Origin: Apiotrichum sp. Y4204
Taxonomy: Eukaryota > Basidiomycota > Tremellomycetes > Trichosporonales > Trichosporonaceae
Length of the DNA stretch: 64,000 bases
Direction: 5' to 3'
NCBI GenBank assembly: GCA_025531455.1
Contig: JAMYHL010000010.1
Coordinates: 124,001 to 188,000, forward strand
This document shows, piece after piece, positions 61,808 through 64,000 of the stretch (position 1 is its first letter; each line of letters opens with the position of its first letter). Position numbers and translations under genes: made by a program. Under the pieces are notes generated by a model. That model ran no database searches. It had not been told where the DNA came from and worked only from the letters and a program-made list of their open reading frames with translations.

Positions 61808-64000
61808 TGCAGCGTCGGGCGAGCTGGTCGCTGCGTGGGCCGTGGATGTGCGGAGCGGGGGAGGGCGGGATGTGGACAGTGAAGGAAGACTTGGTGTTAC
61901 GGCCGCGCTCAAGGGGTTGGCAGAGAAGATTTGAGAGGAGTGATAGAACGGGAGGAAGAGCGGGCGTTAGCTGACGAGAGGACGATGCCGAACGGGCGCG
62001 GTGAAGTGAAGCTGAGAACTGAGAGAGCGAATGCAAACACGAGGAAACCAAGAAATGACGCGATGGAGAAGTGACACAAAGAACGGTTGAGATGCGATGG
62101 TGTGTAATGACGATGGCTGGCGGATAGTGACAGTCACAAAGTGTTGCAGCAAGGGGTTGTGGGATGAGTGGATGTCGATGCAGTTGGTGTGTACAGTGGC
62201 CCAGGCTGGCGGTCTACGTCGGGCAAGGGGCGAAACGTGTGTCGAAGAGGATAGGCTATCGCTCTGGCCAACGCTCCTCTCTATCACTCTCAGTGACTCG
62301 GACACGACACTTTTCCTCTTTGGATCTCTGTCGGCGGCGGTGGTGGTGGTGAAGTTGTGTGCAGTCGCAGCAGCGGCCGTGCTTGTAGGAACAGGTCGAA
62401 AACTGTTAAACTGGAAGTGGAAGGCGCGAGACAGGAAAGGCGAAAAGGAGGGGCGGAGGCGGAGGCGGAGGAAGGGGGAGAAGGGAGGGGAAGGGATATG
62501 GGAAGAGGAACGAGAAGGCCGGAAAAGTGGGAAACGATTGGAAAGCGGAGGAGAGAGAGAAAGAGACAAGAAAAGACGGAGAGGGAATCGGCGGTGTGGG
62601 TGTGAGATGTGTTTGTCAATCAATGTCGGAGTGCGCGCACTCAGTGTGCAACCACCACCGGCGCAGCTGCAACGCCGCGCTGTGTCAATTAATGAGACCG
62701 AGCTCCAGTCCGTCCGGTGCCAGTTTGTTGCATCTGGCGTCCGCCCAGCCCTGGATACCAATGCATTCGCGAACTCTGTGCAGCCAACTATCACTGCTTG
62801 AGCATGTTGCGCTGCTCAACGGTTGCCACTGTGCGGAGGTCAAGACCGCCCCGAGACAAAAGACTAGACTACCAAACTATATGGGCCTATATGGGGTGGC
62901 CATGCTTTGTGTGCTGGAGGGCGCCGATTGCCGTGTTGCAGGGCCGCAGCACTCATGGGCCATGGGCCCACAGCCCACGGCACGCAGGCGTGGTGTGGGG
63001 GAGCAACGGCGCAACGGCCGGGGGGGTGCGGACCGAGGCACGGTGAAAGACAAAGGCACGGTACGACCATCACTTAAGGGACGACGCGCAAGGGACAGGG
63101 GGAGAGGGGGGAGGGGCCCGGGCGCGAGAGGGGCGCCGGGGCAGGCAATGGGGCGAGAGTGGCAACCAGGTGAGCCGTGAACAGATCCAACAGGCCAACG
63201 GGTCTCTTGGCGACACTGGAAATTCTGTAACTGCACACATCCTCCACCACGAATCCTCTGGGCTGTGGTCATGTTATGTGGCTAGCATGAAGAGCAGATG
63301 CTCTCGGCGTGCACTTGCGCACTTTGTGGGCTGGGTGGCGGCTCTTGGCATACCAGATGCTTGGCACAGCCAGACTTCCTAAAATGCCACTGCTCTGCTG
63401 TACATGCTCAGCTTGGCCGCACCGCGCCGCGCCGCACTGCGCAGCCTGTGTCGTGGGAAGTCTGCACTCAAACCGTTCTTATTTTTTCTGCATTGGCAGA
63501 ATGAAACGTGGGCTCTGTCTTGATGTGGACATGCAGAATGCAGCACTTGACAGTCATGGCAAGCAATGGTCGTGCATGCTCTCAGGAAGTGGGCGGGATA
63601 GCGAGAGGCTCCTGGAGCATGAGAATTTACCTAGGGCGTCACGGCGCGAGACACAGGGTCGGGCATTAGCGGGGAGGGTTTGATCGTTCATTGCGACTCC
63701 GACGTGGACGAGCCTGCCATGGCCTGCCATTTGCGCGCATATACAAGATCCATTGGTCCAGCACTGGTGGCCACTATGGGACTACGACGAGACCGCACCA
63801 TTGCGGTGTTGCCCGAGTGCTGTAGAGCTCGGAGCGCGGAGCGTTGCACTGCGCCGAGTTGTTTACTCCGCGGGTCGCCGCGCTGATCAGTGGACCAGTG
63901 GTGGGCGCGATCGGGATCATCTTGGGTCTGATCACCGTGCCAGGCACAGCGGAGGTGGATTCTGGATCGGCTGGAACCAGGAGAACTTTGTAGGAGGCCC
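61808..64000. other. 2.2-kb right-end region
   Basis: The first 800 bp are the 5' flank of the large unknown gene, including a long polypurine tract. From 62,600 to the window end I see no gene; the open frames lack motifs and splice logic. Confidence 0.5.
62421..62585 (-). promoter_or_regulatory. 165-bp pyrimidine tract upstream of the large unknown gene
   Basis: On + about nine in ten bases are purines (GGAGGCGGAGG-type runs); in gene sense it is a CT tract. It lies 600-780 bp before the ATG. It is likely promoter or leader and could form triplex or G-quadruplex structures. The role is inferred. Confidence 0.4.

Noticed and set aside
62097..62801. 234-codon plus-strand open frame over the polypurine tract
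   Set aside because: The frame is open because the tract has few stop codons; the product is Arg/Glu/Gly low complexity with no motif, and it overlaps the promoter of the minus-strand gene.

Overview
The window reads as nuclear DNA of a GC-rich basidiomycete fungus. A tremellomycete yeast of the Trichosporonales type is my best guess. The reasons are intron-dense genes with very short GT-AG introns (mostly 32-56 nt, CTNAY branch sites a few bases before the AG), strong G/C bias at third codon positions, an intron-bearing tRNA-Val, pyrimidine-rich tracts upstream of genes, and proteins such as a Rad30-type polymerase eta, a rhodanese-PTP and Vps27 in fungal form. All gene models are hand-spliced from the sequence; each full-length model keeps its frame from ATG to stop.

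Layout. The left 27.5 kb is gene-sparse. It has a small secreted Kex2-type cysteine-rich peptide at the left edge (-), tRNA-Gly(GCC), a beta-carbonic anhydrase (-), TFIIH subunit Tfb1/p62 (-), a large rhodanese-tyrosine phosphatase (-), a 6.1-kb stretch with no convincing gene, a small GPI-anchored protein (+), a CinA/PncC-like amidase (+), and a pair of duplicated non-coding units with Pol III-like A boxes, B boxes and T4 terminators. The right part is denser: mitochondrial exoribonuclease Dss1 (+), U2 snRNP SF3b subunit 4/Hsh49 (-), ER SNARE Use1 (-), chromatin remodeller Swr1 (+), flavocytochrome b2 L-lactate dehydrogenase (-), DNA polymerase eta (+), tRNA-Val(AAC) with a 12-nt intron, RNA polymerase II largest subunit Rpb1 (-), ESCRT-0 subunit Vps27 (+), and a 1420-residue Ser/Pro-rich protein of unknown function (-).

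How they relate. This is ordinary eukaryotic housekeeping order with no operon logic. Neighbours are convergent (DSS1/SF3B4, SWR1/CYB2, VPS27/unknown) or divergent (USE1/SWR1, CYB2/pol eta, RPB1/VPS27). Several products belong to transcription and chromatin (Tfb1, Rpb1, Swr1) or RNA processing (SF3b4, Dss1), but they share no visible regulation.

The most unusual observations are (i) the duplicated Pol III-like units at 26.16-26.54 and 27.03-27.38 kb, (ii) a carbonic anhydrase intron that appears to end in TG instead of AG, and (iii) internal micro-exons of 10, 17, 18, 19 and 22 nt that carry invariant protein motifs.
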